This document shows, in pieces, positions 24,980 through 32,451 of a stretch of 54,211 nt of DNA (position 1 is its first letter; each line of letters starts with the position of its first letter). The stretch spans positions 1 to 54,211 of the forward strand of contig NZ_JBEQWH010000012.1 of the NCBI RefSeq assembly GCF_047501175.1. Reading direction: 5' to 3'. The notes beneath the pieces were generated by a model, which made no database searches, had not been told where the DNA came from, and was given only the letters and a program-made list of their open reading frames with translations. The stretch comes from Methanoprimaticola sp047501175 (GTDB lineage: Archaea > Thermoplasmatota > Thermoplasmata > Methanomassiliicoccales > Methanomethylophilaceae). The translations under genes and the position numbers were made by a program.

Positions 24980-26388
24980 TCCAAAGGGCGGCGGGATCCC
25001 TCCTCGGATCCCTCGTTCCTGTCCACGTTCTGCAGAACGCCGTTGTTGAATCTGAAACGGACCGATCTAGGGCGCCTGACCTGAGGATCGCTCAGGGGAC
25101 GGATCCCCTCTCCGGACTGGTCGAAGCCCATGTCCTTCCTCTCAACGGGAGGGAGGGGCACAGCCTCATGCTCGGTCACGACCGAATCACCGGTGGGCAC
25201 AGCCTCGAGCACATTGTCGACAAGGACCTGGGTCTCGTCGGTGCATGCCTCGGAAGGGGGCGTGTCGATCGTGACGCCCCTCACGCCTGAGATGACCAGG
25301 GCATCGGCGACCTCCGCCTCCGTCTGGATCTCGGGATCCTCGGCCCCGTCCATGTGGAACGCGGGGGGGATCGTAGGAACGACGACCATATCGTCCAGTT
25401 CGAATGTATCCTCTCTGGACTCGATGAACTCCTCGCAGGGGGCCTCCACATCCTCGGGAACATCCTTGATCTCGGATTCGAACTGCTCCTGCACATCGTC
25501 CGACACCTCGGGGACCTCGGACACGGGGTCCACGTCCACTGCGGACTCGGGGACCTCGACGGGGGCTTCGGGAACATCCAAGGGAACAACCTGGGCCTGT
25601 GTCTCCTCAGCCTCCTCTATCTGCATGATTATGGGGGACTCGTCGTCGTTGTCGATGACGATGCTCCCGATGCTGGGGGCGGGCGACTCAGGGGCCTCGA
25701 CGTCAACCCCGTCAATGGCGGCAGCGCCCGAGGTCATTCCCCTGACCTCGCTGCCGGTCTTGATCTTGCTCATGAAGCCGTTGTCGACCTTGGGCTCCTC
25801 CGCGACAGGCTGTTCGGCCTCCATGCGGGGGGCGGGACGATAGTTCCTCGCTGCCATCTTGTCGAGTATGCTCCTGTCTATCGGGGTGGGCTTGACATGG
25901 TCCCCCTCGACCGTCCCGGTCACGCCCTTGAACTCGGTCTGGGACGTGCCGCGGCTGACACCGCGGAACAGGGATTCCGCATCCACCTTCCTCTCGGCAT
26001 CGTTCACGTTGACCGAGACGACGTTGCCGGTGTCCCTGGAGCCCACGGGATTGCCCGCAGTCCCCCTCACCAGGAGATAGTCGTCCTCGAAGTCCGCCGT
26101 CCTGGGGGTCATGGAGATGTAGATCTCCTGACCGTCCTGTATGTTGTACCTCTCGTAACCGTACTTGTCCAACTCCAATGTACCTCTGGAGAACACGGAG
26201 TCGCTCTTGCCGGTCTTGCCGTATATGGACGAACTGGTCTTCTTGAAAGACTCCACACCACGGCTGAGGCTGCTGCTGATACTGTCAAAGCCACGCTTTA
26301 TGGAAAATGACGCATTCGCCGAACCGCCGGAGCCGTGAGGCCTGAAGTTCTTGCGAAAGCTACCGCTATCTTGAGTGTTATCACTCAT
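24976..26388 (-). CDS. Large disordered acidic protein, unknown
   Basis: 470-aa protein. Residues 1-60 are Ser/Gly/Lys rich (SFRKNFRPHGSGGSANASF). Residues about 60-150 look folded (GYERYNIQDGQEIYISMTPR, LLVRGTAGNPVG). The middle 200 residues are a Pro/Glu/Val/Asp-rich low-complexity tract, and the tail is basic (VRRPRSVRFRFNNGV). ATG 26388 is chosen over an upstream TTG because a TATA box (ttttatat, about 26430-26437) lies 45 nt before it and a purine-rich ribosome site is in the leader. Function unknown; the architecture suggests a scaffold or surface-proximal linker protein. Confidence 0.6.
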   Translation of the reverse strand: MSDNTQDSGSFRKNFRPHGSGGSANASFSIKRGFDSISSSLSRGVESFKKTSSSIYGKTGKSDSVFSRGTLELDKYGYERYNIQDGQEIYISMTPRTADFEDDYLLVRGTAGNPVGSRDTGNVVSVNVNDAERKVDAESLFRGVSRGTSQTEFKGVTGTVEGDHVKPTPIDRSILDKMAARNYRPAPRMEAEQPVAEEPKVDNGFMSKIKTGSEVRGMTSGAAAIDGVDVEAPESPAPSIGSIVIDNDDESPIIMQIEEAEETQAQVVPLDVPEAPVEVPESAVDVDPVSEVPEVSDDVQEQFESEIKDVPEDVEAPCEEFIESREDTFELDDMVVVPTIPPAFHMDGAEDPEIQTEAEVADALVISGVRGVTIDTPPSEACTDETQVLVDNVLEAVPTGDSVVTEHEAVPLPPVERKDMGFDQSGEGIRPLSDPQVRRPRSVRFRFNNGVLQNVDRNEGSEEGSRRPLE

Positions 26389-26495
26389 ATCCACATCCCA
26401 TCCGAACTCAACGTATGCAGTGTTCAATATAAAATAGACACGGTTTACTGAAAATCACATCCGGGAAACAGGACGTATGACGGGCGCATAGCACA

Positions 26496-26879
26496 TCATC
26501 CGCGGACGAACTTCACGTAGTCCGCCTTGCCCTCCGCCTGTATCTCACGGATCATCTTCCCCAACAACCTGGAGTCACAGGAGACGACCATCACCTCCAG
26601 GCACTTGTGGTTCCTAAGGTGCGAATGGAGCTGCGTCTTGATCACGGACTCGTACGTTCCCTGTATGCGCATCATCCACGGGTCCTCATGGTTCCCCCTT
26701 ACGATCACGAGAACCCCCTCGACGTCCCCGTCCATCTTCTCCAGCTCGCGGATCTCCGCCAGGGCCGCGTTGATGGACGTGCGGACCGCCTCGGACCTTC
26801 CGCTGAGACCGTATGTCTCCTGGATCTTGTCCAACGCGGCGAGATTGTCTTCATTCAGGGATATGCTCACGATGCCCAT
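26496..26879 (-). CDS. nikR: NikR-like ribbon-helix-helix metalloregulator
   Basis: 127-aa regulator: N-terminal ribbon-helix-helix DNA-binding domain (MGIVSISLNEDNLAALDKI, GRSEAVRTSINAAL) and C-terminal ACT-like metal-sensing domain. Nickel ligands corresponding to E. coli His87, His89 and Cys95 are His85, His87 and Cys93 (QLHSHLRNHKCLEV). The position of E. coli His76 is Gly74, so one of the four square-planar ligands is missing or supplied elsewhere (His64 or His91). It is divergent from a ZIP transporter with an operator-like inverted repeat between. Confidence 0.85.
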   Translation of the reverse strand: MGIVSISLNEDNLAALDKIQETYGLSGRSEAVRTSINAALAEIRELEKMDGDVEGVLVIVRGNHEDPWMMRIQGTYESVIKTQLHSHLRNHKCLEVMVVSCDSRLLGKMIREIQAEGKADYVKFVRG

Positions 26880-26950
26880 GGTATCACATTATTAACAAAG
26901 AGTATCAGTTCTAGGTATTTGTTATTAACATATCAAAAAGACTTTAATAT
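26880..26950. promoter_or_regulatory. Candidate NikR operator and ZIP promoter
   Basis: TTATTAACAAA at 26889-26899 and TTTGTTATTAA at 26918-26928 form an 11-bp inverted repeat with one mismatch, about 29 bp centre to centre; TTATTAAC also recurs as a direct repeat. GTATCA occurs at 26881 and 26902. The ZIP-gene TATA (tttaatat, 26943-26950) lies just right of the right arm. The left arm is 10 nt from the NikR start codon, so bound protein could block both directions. Confidence 0.6.
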
Positions 26951-26972
26951 CATCCCGCCCAAACGCAGTTCC

Positions 26973-27758
26973 ATGGAGCCGTCTGTAACATTTCTCCTGT
27001 TCTCTCTGGGGATCCTCGCGATATCCATGGTCGGGGCGTACCTGCCAAGGATCAGGACCCTGTCGGATCGTCAGATCCACCTGCTGGTCGCATTCAGTGC
27101 GGGAATATTCATAGGACTGCTGTTCCTCCTGCTCCTTCCGGAGGCCATAGAGGAGTGCGAGCACGGCGGCATAGACACCCACATCGCGATGTATGCCCTG
27201 ATGGGAGGATTCCTTGCGATCATGGCCATAGAGATGTGGATGAAGCACCGCCACATGTCTGGATGCTCCTGCGAGTGCGGCAGTGACAGCCACAGTCACA
27301 AGATCACCTCCATGTCCTCCTTCATAGGGCTCTCCGTGCATGCCGCATGCGACGGTCTGGCACTTGCGGCGACGTTCCTCGCAGGAGGGGAGATCGCACT
27401 GATCACCACGATAGGCATGTGCGTCCACAAGTTCGTGGTCCTGTTCTCGCTCTCGTCCATCATGCTGGTGACGGACATCCCGAAGAGGAAATCCCTGAAG
27501 TACATGCTGGCATTCGGACTCATCACCCCTCTGGCCGGCCTTCTGTTCTTCGCACTGCTGAGCGGCGTCTCCAACATAGACGGGTTCACCGGGATCCCGC
27601 TGGCATTCGCAGCCGGGTCATTCATGTACGTGGCACTGTGCGACATGCTCCCCGAGGCGTTCCACAGGAAGAAGCAGCACTCGATGTCCTTCGGACTCCT
27701 GCTCCTGGGGATCGCCGTGATAGTGATGATCACCATCCTGTTCCCCCACGCACACTGA
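26973..27758 (+). CDS. ZIP-family metal transporter
   Basis: 261-aa ZIP (SLC39-like) transporter with about eight transmembrane helices. A His/Cys-rich cytoplasmic loop (MKHRHMSGCSCECGSDSHSH, residues about 90-110) is likely metal-binding. The conserved transmembrane motif is in GLSVHAACDGLALAATFLAGG and the second in TTIGMCVHKFVVLFSLSS. ATG 26973 is about 26 nt after a TATA box, consistent with a leaderless transcript. The substrate could be zinc, iron or nickel; the divergent NikR-like gene hints at nickel or cobalt control. Confidence 0.88.
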   Translation: MEPSVTFLLFSLGILAISMVGAYLPRIRTLSDRQIHLLVAFSAGIFIGLLFLLLLPEAIEECEHGGIDTHIAMYALMGGFLAIMAIEMWMKHRHMSGCSCECGSDSHSHKITSMSSFIGLSVHAACDGLALAATFLAGGEIALITTIGMCVHKFVVLFSLSSIMLVTDIPKRKSLKYMLAFGLITPLAGLLFFALLSGVSNIDGFTGIPLAFAAGSFMYVALCDMLPEAFHRKKQHSMSFGLLLLGIAVIVMITILFPHAH

Positions 27759-27770
27759 GAATTTTGTTTC

Positions 27771-27794
27771 GGGGAGGGACGAAGCACCCTCCCC
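27771..27794 (+). terminator. Hairpin terminator after ZIP gene
   Basis: GGGGAGGG-ACGAAGCA-CCCTCCCC, 8-bp stem starting 12 nt after the stop and followed by agtgtttta. The terC TATA box (ttttatac, about 27799-27806) begins right after it. Confidence 0.65.
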
Positions 27795-27826
27795 AGTGTT
27801 TTATACAAACTCTCATATGAGCAGAC

Positions 27827-28750
27827 ATGCAAGAATCAGACCTGTGGTTTGTCTTCATTGCCATCGTCGCGATCCTGCTCGTAGCGGATCTGGTGATGAA
27901 TCGCAAGGCACACCACATTCCGATGAGAACCGCGCTGGCACAGACGTCCGTATGGATCGGTGCCGCCATCGCGTTCGGGGTTCTGCTGTTCTTCGTCACA
28001 GGAAATTCCACACTGACGATGGAGTACTTCACGGCCTATGCCATCGAGGAATCGATGAGCATGGACAACCTGTTCGTCTTCATCATCATCTTCGCATACT
28101 TCGGGATACGTGACGAGGATCAGCACAAAGCACTATTCTATGGGGTTGTCGGAGCCATCGTCTTCCGTGCGATATTCATCTTCGCGGGCGTGGAGCTCCT
28201 CAACATGTTCGACTGGCTCCTGTACGTGTTCGGAGCCATCCTACTGATCATCGCCATAAAGACGCTCATCGAGAAGAGCGACAACAACAAGGAGAACAAG
28301 ATCGCCAAGTTCATGAAGAACCGCTTCGATTACGTGGATGACGAGGAGGCGAACGGAAAACTGTTCGTCAAGAGGAACGGGAAGCGCGTTGTCACTGCGA
28401 TCTTCCTATGCATACTCGTCATCGAGCTCACCGATGTCGTGTTCGCCCTTGACTCCATCCCTGCGGTCCTGGCGATCTCCACGGACACCATGGTCATCTA
28501 CACATCCAACATATTCGCGGTCATGGGACTGAGGTCCCTGTTCTTCGTGATAAAGGGCGGAATGAACTCCCTCGCATACCTCAAGTACGGCCTGGGTGCG
28601 ATCCTCCTGTTCGTGTCGATGAAGCTGCTCCTCCACGAGTTCGTACACATACCCATCGCTCTGTCCCTCGGAGTGATCGTCGGAATCCTCCTGATCACCA
28701 TCGTGGCATCCCTCCTCAAGAGCAGGAAGGACAAGGCTGCACAGGCCTGA
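27827..28750 (+). CDS. terC: TerC-family membrane protein (probable metal exporter)
   Basis: 307-aa TerC/Alx family protein with about eight transmembrane helices. Family features are AYAIEESMSMDNLFVFIIIFAYFGI near residue 70, FGAILLIIAIKTL, and the second signature ELTDVVFALDSIPAVLAISTD with conserved acidic residues. TerC proteins are linked to manganese efflux and tellurite resistance. A TATA box about 24 nt upstream suggests a leaderless mRNA, so an mntP/yybP-type riboswitch has no room. Confidence 0.93.
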   Translation: MQESDLWFVFIAIVAILLVADLVMNRKAHHIPMRTALAQTSVWIGAAIAFGVLLFFVTGNSTLTMEYFTAYAIEESMSMDNLFVFIIIFAYFGIRDEDQHKALFYGVVGAIVFRAIFIFAGVELLNMFDWLLYVFGAILLIIAIKTLIEKSDNNKENKIAKFMKNRFDYVDDEEANGKLFVKRNGKRVVTAIFLCILVIELTDVVFALDSIPAVLAISTDTMVIYTSNIFAVMGLRSLFFVIKGGMNSLAYLKYGLGAILLFVSMKLLLHEFVHIPIALSLGVIVGILLITIVASLLKSRKDKAAQA

Positions 28751-28774
28751 GGCCCGGGACGGCAAACGATTTCA

Positions 28775-28824
28775 GGGTTCCCCGCTTATGCGGGCCGGAA
28801 TGTCCGGCCCGCCCGGGAGAACCC
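28775..28824 (+). terminator. Long nested hairpin between terC and csoR
   Basis: An inner perfect stem, GCGGGCCGGA (28790-28799) with TCCGGCCCGC (28803-28812) around ATG, is enclosed by CCC/GGG and GGGTTC (28775-28780) with GAACCC (28819-28824). It may terminate terC or lie in the csoR leader, since it ends 29 nt before the csoR start. Confidence 0.6.
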
Positions 28825-28853
28825 TATTTCAATCAGTTCGAAGATTTGATCTC

Positions 28854-29126
28854 ATGAAACAATGCATGGATGCCGATAATCTGCACCGGCGCCTCAAGAA
28901 GATCCAGGGTCAGATAGTCGCCATCGACAGGATGATCGACGAGGACGTGCCATGCGAGGACATCATCGTCCAGATCAATGCCGTGAAGAGCGCCATCCAC
29001 AAGGTCGGACAGATCATCATGGAAGGTCACATCCAACACTGCGTGAAGGACGGGATCGAACACGGGGATCCCGAGAAGACCATCGCCGAATTCACCAAGG
29101 TCATCGAACAGTTCTCCAAGATATGA
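28854..29126 (+). CDS. csoR: CsoR-family copper-sensing repressor
   Basis: 90-aa all-helical repressor of the CsoR/FrmR family. The Cu(I)-binding triad Cys-His-Cys is complete (Cys34, His59, Cys63 in GHIQHC). The N-terminal helix HRRLKKIQGQIVAIDRMI is typical. ATG 28854 is preferred to the upstream open codons. It sits directly upstream of two CsoR-type palindromes and a P1B ATPase, the usual csoR-copA arrangement; the repressor likely leaves DNA when loaded with copper. Confidence 0.93.
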   Translation: MKQCMDADNLHRRLKKIQGQIVAIDRMIDEDVPCEDIIVQINAVKSAIHKVGQIIMEGHIQHCVKDGIEHGDPEKTIAEFTKVIEQFSKI

Positions 29127-29135
29127 GCGCGTCCC

Positions 29136-29180
29136 ATACCCCCGAGGGGTATTAATATGACATACCCCCTGGGGGTATGT
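29136..29180 (+). promoter_or_regulatory. Twin CsoR operators flanking the copA TATA box
   Basis: Operator 1 is ATACCCC-CGA-GGGGTAT (29136-29152). Operator 2 is a perfect inverted repeat, ACATACCCCC and GGGGGTATGT around one T (29160-29180). Both match the G/C-tract type operator known for CsoR. A TATA-like ttaatat (about 29150-29158) lies between and partly inside them, so repressor binding would block TBP/TFB access. Confidence 0.85.
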
Positions 29181-29213
29181 TGAGGCGATACGACGTCGAT
29201 CATCTCCGATGCT

Positions 29214-31082
29214 GTGAGTGAACAGAAACCGCTGTTCGTTGGCATTCTGATTGGTGCCATCTGTGTACTGTCCGCGATCCTGTTCGAGGCTGCTGAGCCG
29301 CTATTCCTGATAGCGGTCCTGATCTGCGGGACACCGATCGTGTTCGGGGCCCTGATCGGGGTGTTCGAGGACCATGACATAACCGCCGACGTCCTCGTGT
29401 CCATAGCCATAGTCGCGGCATGCCTCATCGGAGAGTACGAGGCCGCCGCGGAAATATCGGTGATCATGCAGATCGGCTCGTTCCTGGAGGAGGCGACCGT
29501 CAACAGGGCCAACAAGCGGCTGAGCAGACTGGAGAGCCTCACGCCGGATGTCGCGAGGATAGTCGACAGCGCCGGGGAAAGGACCGTGCCCACCTCCGAG
29601 GTGAAGGTTGGCGACGTGGTCAGGGTGGTCCCTGGGGAGACCATACCCGTCGACGGCATCGTAAGGTCTGGCTCATCCTCCATCGATGCATCCATGCTCA
29701 CCGGGGAGTCGGTCCCGGTCGATGTCACGGAAGGGGACCGCGTCTCATCCGGCACCGTCAACATGTTCGGTTCCCTGGACATAGAGACGGACAGGATTGG
29801 GGAGGATGCCACGGCCGCGCATATGGCCCGGATGCTCGACATCGCAGGGTCCGGAAAGCCCAGGATAGTCCGCACGGCGGACAGATGGGCCGCGTACATA
29901 GTCGTCATCGCACTGTCCGTCTCGGTACTGACCCTTCTGCTGACCAGGGACGTCCACCGTGCGGTAACCGTGCTGGTGGTGTTCTGCCCGTGCGCGCTGA
30001 TACTCGCCACGCCTACGGCGATAATGGCCGCGGCGGGCAACCTCTCGAAGCAAGGGATACTCGTTCGGAACGGGAACTCCCTCGAGGCCATGGCCAGCGT
30101 CGACACGATGCTCATGGACAAGACCGGCACGCTCACGTTCGGCTCGATGACATGCATGGGATTCGAATCCACGTCGGAGAACTCCCCCGAAGACCTTGCG
30201 GAACTCGCATCCGCAGTTGAATCCCGCTCCGAACACCCGCTTGGAAAGGCCATAGCCTCCTTCGCGAAGAATCCGCAGGATGCGGATTCCTTCGAATACC
30301 TGCCCGGAAAGGGCGTCATCGGGGATGTTCGCGGGAGGACGGTCGTCGCAGGCAACGTCAGGCTCATGATGGAACGGTGTCCCGAGAACCTCGATGCCAC
30401 CGTCGAAAGGGGCTCTGTCGCCGAATCGGACGGCTATTCGGTCGTGTACATCGGGATCGACGGGAAGACCGCTGGATTCGCCATGGTCGCCGACCGTGTC
30501 AGGGACGGTTCCCCGGATGCCGTCAGCGGTCTCAGGGAGATGGGACTGACGACGATCATGCTTACCGGGGACACGGGCACCGTCGCGAGAAGGGTGTCCT
30601 CCGACCTGGGCATGGACGATGTGGTCTGGGAATGCCTCCCCGAGGACAAGCTCAGGACGGTGAGGCTCATCGGCGAAGGTCGCAGGGTATGCATGATAGG
30701 GGACGGGGTGAACGACGCACCATCCCTGAAACAGGCCGACGTAGGCATAGCGATGGGCGGGATCGGAAGCGGGCTCGCGAAGAACTCCGCGGACATCGTG
30801 TTCGTGAACGACGACATATCGAAGGTCAGGGGCGTCCTTGACCTGAGTCGCAGGACCATCCTTACGATCAAGGCAGGCATCGCATTCTCCCTGGCACTGA
30901 ATTCCATCGCGATGGTTCTCGCTGTGATGGGTGCGATCGGCCCGGTGGCCGGTGCACTGGTCCACAACATCGGGTCCGTCATTGTCATCATAGCCGCCGC
31001 GATGCTACTGAGGTACGACTGCTGGAGTCCCGGATGCAGACCGAATGGCGCTGCGACCGTGACCGAGAGACCGTCCATGTGA
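29214..31082 (+). CDS. copA: P1B-type heavy-metal-transporting ATPase
   Basis: 622-aa P-type ATPase. Present are the actuator TGESVPV, the transmembrane CPC metal motif (Cys257-Pro-Cys259), the phosphorylation site DKTGT (Asp near 302), the nucleotide-binding HP (SEHPLGKA) and GDGVNDAPSL. It lacks an N-terminal heavy-metal-associated domain and begins directly in transmembrane helices. The last helices carry HNIGSVIVI rather than the YN/MxxSS of classical Cu(I) CopA, so metal specificity is uncertain despite the copper-type regulator and operators. The start GTG 29214 has no clear ribosome site; the C-terminus has CWSPGC, a possible metal site. Confidence 0.88.
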   Translation: MSEQKPLFVGILIGAICVLSAILFEAAEPLFLIAVLICGTPIVFGALIGVFEDHDITADVLVSIAIVAACLIGEYEAAAEISVIMQIGSFLEEATVNRANKRLSRLESLTPDVARIVDSAGERTVPTSEVKVGDVVRVVPGETIPVDGIVRSGSSSIDASMLTGESVPVDVTEGDRVSSGTVNMFGSLDIETDRIGEDATAAHMARMLDIAGSGKPRIVRTADRWAAYIVVIALSVSVLTLLLTRDVHRAVTVLVVFCPCALILATPTAIMAAAGNLSKQGILVRNGNSLEAMASVDTMLMDKTGTLTFGSMTCMGFESTSENSPEDLAELASAVESRSEHPLGKAIASFAKNPQDADSFEYLPGKGVIGDVRGRTVVAGNVRLMMERCPENLDATVERGSVAESDGYSVVYIGIDGKTAGFAMVADRVRDGSPDAVSGLREMGLTTIMLTGDTGTVARRVSSDLGMDDVVWECLPEDKLRTVRLIGEGRRVCMIGDGVNDAPSLKQADVGIAMGGIGSGLAKNSADIVFVNDDISKVRGVLDLSRRTILTIKAGIAFSLALNSIAMVLAVMGAIGPVAGALVHNIGSVIVIIAAAMLLRYDCWSPGCRPNGAATVTERPSM

Positions 31083-31091
31083 TCAATCCAT

Positions 31092-31121
31092 TCGACGAAT
31101 GACGAAAAATACATTCGTCGA
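31092..31121 (+). terminator. Hairpin terminator after the P1B ATPase
   Basis: TCGACGAATG (31092-31101) pairs with CATTCGTCGA (31112-31121), a perfect 10-bp stem 10 nt after the stop codon. A TATA-like ttttata (31132-31138) follows and probably serves the next gene. A smaller hairpin ACGGT-ACAATG-ACCGT (31143-31158) sits right before that gene's ATG. Confidence 0.65.
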
Positions 31122-31160
31122 TTGGTATATCATTTTATAATGACGGTACAATGACCGTGC

Positions 31161-31718
31161 ATGGCCGACGAAAATATGCCGACCAAGAGGGCGAATCCCG
31201 CGCCGTTGGGACTGCTGGGATTCGGAATGACGACCGTGCTACTCTCGATGCACAATGCCGGCGTCATCCCCTTGGATGATGTGACCCTTGCCATGGGCGT
31301 GTTCTGCGGAGGACTCGCCCAGATCCTGGCGGGAATCATGGATTACAAGAACGGGAACACGTTCGGAACGGTCGCGTTCACCCTGTACGGGATGTTCTGG
31401 ATGGCACTGGTTGCCATAAAGCTCGGAGTGCTCGGTGTCGGGTCCGAAGGTACGACGATGGGTGTGTTCTGCTTCATCTGGGGCGTGCTCACGCTGTTCC
31501 TCTTCATAGGGACACTGAAGGGAAGGACGTCCCTGAAGATCGTCTTCCTCACCCTGACCGTGACGTTCTTCCTGCTTGCCGTGGCCGACATCTCAGGAGC
31601 GGAGGCGGTCCTGACAGTGGCAGGGATCATGGGAGTTATCTGCGGAGCGTCCGCGATGTACACCGCGTTCGCGGAGGTCCTGGCAGAACAGCACGGGAAG
31701 GAACTCCTTCCATTCTGA
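31161..31718 (+). CDS. satP: Acetate/succinate transporter (GPR1/FUN34/YaaH family)
   Basis: 185-aa protein with six transmembrane helices and the family signature NPAPLGLLGFGMTTVLLS near residue 12 and FGTVAFTLYGMFWM near 73. Homologues import acetate or succinate with protons. In a methanogen that fixes acetyl-CoA through Por this would supply acetate as carbon source. The start ATG 31161 lies about 25 nt from a TATA box. It is the last gene that looks clearly chromosomal on the left side of the element. Confidence 0.92.
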   Translation: MADENMPTKRANPAPLGLLGFGMTTVLLSMHNAGVIPLDDVTLAMGVFCGGLAQILAGIMDYKNGNTFGTVAFTLYGMFWMALVAIKLGVLGVGSEGTTMGVFCFIWGVLTLFLFIGTLKGRTSLKIVFLTLTVTFFLLAVADISGAEAVLTVAGIMGVICGASAMYTAFAEVLAEQHGKELLPF

Positions 31719-32056
31719 CAAACAATGGAGGGGCTTCCCTCCGCCTTAACCCTGTATGATGCCATCGGACATACGGGACATTCTAACAAACCGAAACAGA
31801 CTGGACAACAAAGACCCAGACATGAGACAATATTAAGGAAAAAAGGAAGATGAGTGCTCCCGTTCCTAACATTCAAAACTGATTCTATTCTGCCGCGCGA
31901 AGAAGACGCGACTGATGTTTTTATCACGGATGGGCAAGAGGCAGAGTCCTCGAATGCCAGACAAACGACTTGGTTTTTTGAGATGATTGAAATGAGACAC
32001 TGTGTGCTGTTTTGCCTGACATCCGAAGACAGCGCCTCATATGGAGGTGCATGCGC
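31719..32056. other. Gene-poor junction between chromosome and accessory element
   Basis: 338 bp with no supported gene. Composition falls to AT-rich around 31790-32000, unlike both sides. A TATA-like tttttatc lies near 31918 and could drive the first element genes. No tRNA gene, integrase site or obvious direct-repeat attachment sequence is visible. A 68-codon open frame at 31854-32060 is not supported by codon pattern or ribosome site. Confidence 0.4.
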
Positions 32057-32263
32057 ATGAACGGATTCGGATCCCACTGCGAAGGATGCGAGCATCTCTT
32101 CGTCGGTATGTTCGGCCCGTTCTGCTGCCGCGGAGCGGAGCCCGTGCCTATCCTCTTCGTTAGCTCATGTCCCCCGTCCGGTGCCGCGGCAATCCGCGGA
32201 TCCAGACGTGCCCTGCAAGCGGGACATTGCAAGGACCAGACATCCCTGGAGGCATGGGCATGA
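32057..32263 (+). CDS. Small cysteine-rich protein, unknown
   Basis: 68-aa protein with a CxxC at residues 8-11 (GSHCEGCEHL) and a CC pair near 24, plus later cysteines, suggestive of a small metal-binding module. A GGAGGTG lies 7 nt before ATG 32057; a second ATG two codons upstream is too close to it. It is first gene of the Rep operon, joined to the next gene by an ATGA overlap. Confidence 0.6.
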   Translation: MNGFGSHCEGCEHLFVGMFGPFCCRGAEPVPILFVSSCPPSGAAAIRGSRRALQAGHCKDQTSLEAWA

Positions 32264-32451
32264 GCTGGTGGGTCCACATCGTCCTCACGAGGGGCGACGA
32301 GAACGTGTCCTGCCACACCTACGAGGATGCCGAGGAGCTCATGGGCCGGATCCTCGCGGCGATGGAGGGCAAGGGGGCCGTCGTCCTCGACGACGGGATG
32401 ATCCTCGGCGGGTCGCAGATCGTCAAGGCATGGCCGGAGGCGGCCCAATGA
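32260..32451 (+). CDS. Small protein upstream of Rep, unknown
   Basis: 63-aa protein, mixed alpha/beta, no metal motif. ATG 32260 has GGAGG 7 nt upstream; an ATG two codons earlier is too close, the same arrangement as the preceding gene. Both ends overlap neighbours by ATGA, implying translational coupling into the rep gene. It could be a copy-number or Rep accessory factor by position only. Confidence 0.65.
   Translation: MSWWVHIVLTRGDENVSCHTYEDAEELMGRILAAMEGKGAVVLDDGMILGGSQIVKAWPEAAQ

Noticed and set aside
27759..27826. Manganese riboswitch before terC
   Set aside because: Only 68 nt are available, filled by a terminator hairpin and a TATA box too close to the start codon.
31854..32060. 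68-codon plus-strand frame in the junction region
   Set aside because: AT-rich, no ribosome site, composition unlike neighbouring genes.
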